A DNA stretch of 64,000 bases from RGIG5612 sp963599255 (GTDB lineage Bacteria; Bacillota; Clostridia; Lachnospirales; Lachnospiraceae). The stretch covers positions 1-64,000 of the forward strand of contig CAVBWS010000001.1 of NCBI GenBank assembly GCA_963599255.1, written 5' to 3'. The notes below the pieces were generated by a model. It was given only the letters and a program-made list of their open reading frames with translations, ran no database searches and was not told where the DNA came from. The translations under genes and the position numbers were made by a program. Below are positions 63,124 to 64,000 of the stretch, piece by piece (the stretch's first letter is position 1; each line of letters starts with the position of its first letter).

Positions 63124-64000
63124 CTACAAGACCCTTGAGCTGCTCTGCTTAAGATTAGATATTGCTGTTTTAACTGCCTGAAGCTCTGATTCTGTGCATT
63201 TGGCAGGATTGTTCTTCGATACAGCCTTCTGAAGCTCTGCAATGTCATTTTTAAGGAACTTTTTATCTTCCTTGCTGATCTCTTTTTTCTTATTCTGAAG
63301 CGCAGTCTGGACCTCGTTTAACAGCTGATTAGCTTCGTTATTGGTTTCTACAGCCTGCCTTCTGATCCCGTCCTGAGCTGCGTATTGCTGTGCATCTCTT
63401 ATGGCCTGCTCGATTTCAGAATCGGACATTCTCTCATTATTATCAATGGTAATTGACTGAGCCCTGCCTGTGGCCAGATCCTTGGCTGCTACCTTGAGGA
63501 TTCCATTTGCATCAATATCAAATGTTACTTCAATCTGCGGTACACCTGCCGGGGCCCCCTTAATTCCGCCGAGCCTGAATTTGCCGATAGACTTATTATC
63601 CCTTGCCATAGGGCGCTCGCCCTGAAGGACATTTATCTCAACACTTCTCTGATAAGGAGCCGCCGTTGTAAATATCTGAGAATAATGAACCGGCAATGTG
63701 CTGTTCCTCTCCACTACTCTTGTGGCAACGCCGCCTACTGTTTCGATGGCAAGGCTTAACGGAGTTACATCTAACAGAAGCAAACCGCTGCCTCCGTTAT
63801 ACAGCTGGATCGTTCCCTCTGATAATATATCTCCCTGAAGTGCAGCCCCTTGTGCTACACACTCGTCCGGGTTGATGCTCTTGGCAGGGATCTTGCCTGT
63901 GAGCTGGCGGACCTTCTCCTGAACTGCCGGTATTCTCGTCGATCCGCCTACCAGGATAACCTTGCCCAGCTCTGATGCCGCAATGCCCGCGTCATTCAAG
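63124..64000 (-). CDS. dnaK: DnaK-family (Hsp70) chaperone, C-terminal part, cut by the window end
   Basis: The visible 291 residues cover the end of the nucleotide-binding domain (VILVGGSTRIPAVQ), the substrate-binding beta domain (LLLDVTPLSLAIETVGG, SQIFTTAAPYQRSVEINVLQ) and a short helical lid. The gene continues past 64000. The C-terminus ends SSSRVL after a short lid and lacks the acidic Glu/Asp-rich tail of housekeeping DnaK, so this may be a second, specialised Hsp70; grpE/dnaJ cannot be checked here. Confidence 0.92.
   Translation of the reverse strand, partial: LNDAGIAASELGKVILVGGSTRIPAVQEKVRQLTGKIPAKSINPDECVAQGAALQGDILSEGTIQLYNGGSGLLLLDVTPLSLAIETVGGVATRVVERNSTLPVHYSQIFTTAAPYQRSVEINVLQGERPMARDNKSIGKFRLGGIKGAPAGVPQIEVTFDIDANGILKVAAKDLATGRAQSITIDNNERMSDSEIEQAIRDAQQYAAQDGIRRQAVETNNEANQLLNEVQTALQNKKKEISKEDKKFLKNDIAELQKAVSKNNPAKCTESELQAVKTAISNLKQSSSRVL

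Noticed and set aside
1..64000. tRNA, rRNA, transposase, integrase or prophage genes
   Set aside because: No tRNA-like cloverleaf ends, rRNA stretches or recombinase motifs were recognised by reading; a tRNAscan or IS search was not possible.

Overview
The window looks like the chromosome of a low-to-mid GC, strictly anaerobic, Gram-positive Clostridia bacterium, most likely a Lachnospiraceae member (a Coprococcus/Roseburia/Butyrivibrio-like gut commensal; genus not provable from sequence alone). Supporting signs are an oxygen-sensitive class III ribonucleotide reductase (nrdD/nrdG) with NrdR boxes, a monomeric [FeFe] hydrogenase, a C69 dipeptidase, a membrane pyrophosphatase, a tryptophan T-box, Thr/Glu-rich extracellular linkers and strong AGGAGG ribosome binding sites. 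Most of the window is ordinary chromosome; no transposase, integrase, prophage, rRNA or tRNA gene was seen.

Layout. 0-5 kb (minus strand): cas6 at the very edge (the rest of any CRISPR locus would lie to the left), a C69 dipeptidase, an FlK-type thioesterase and an [FeFe] hydrogenase. 5-8 kb (plus): nrdD and nrdG behind two NrdR boxes. 8-17.7 kb: a frameshifted radical SAM/SPASM gene, a membrane-anchored Ntn-hydrolase, an MDR dehydrogenase, MscS channel, DUF362 protein, M18 aminopeptidase, Lgt and two small membrane proteins. 17.9-21.3 kb: an ABC importer (TrpXYZ type) behind a T-box whose specifier reads UGG (Trp). 21.3-27.5 kb: a flippase-like membrane protein, an unusual sigma-like/transmembrane/SH3 protein, and a Crp-family regulator plus ABC permease and binding protein without an ATPase. 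27.9-40.3 kb: hflX with a Lon-like AAA+ ATPase lacking the protease domain, argG, then a minus-strand run of tcdA, a VWA protein, a BRCT-like/DUF6273 protein and a MoxR ATPase, followed by a SUV3-type helicase. 40.4-44.1 kb: a STAS antagonist, a SpoIIE phosphatase fused to an RsbW-like kinase domain, and an acyltransferase with cell-wall-binding repeats. 44.4-49 kb: the str operon (rpsL-rpsG-fusA-tuf). 49-58 kb: proC, ylmH-like, mreB-recD2-comF, hppA, rpsT. 58-63 kb: a choline uptake and phosphocholine-activation operon headed by a winged-helix/LicC/LicA fusion, then trmO; the window ends inside a dnaK-family gene.

The least-explained material is (i) the MoxR/VWA/BRCT-DUF6273 gene set with a Lon-like AAA+ protein nearby, (ii) the membrane-spanning sigma-like protein with extracellular SH3 domains, (iii) the winged-helix-headed choline enzyme with a palindrome inside its own promoter, and (iv) a family of long structured intergenic repeats (three good copies plus relatives), several at gene 3' ends. 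Regulatory sites were read by eye; none has been computed or searched.
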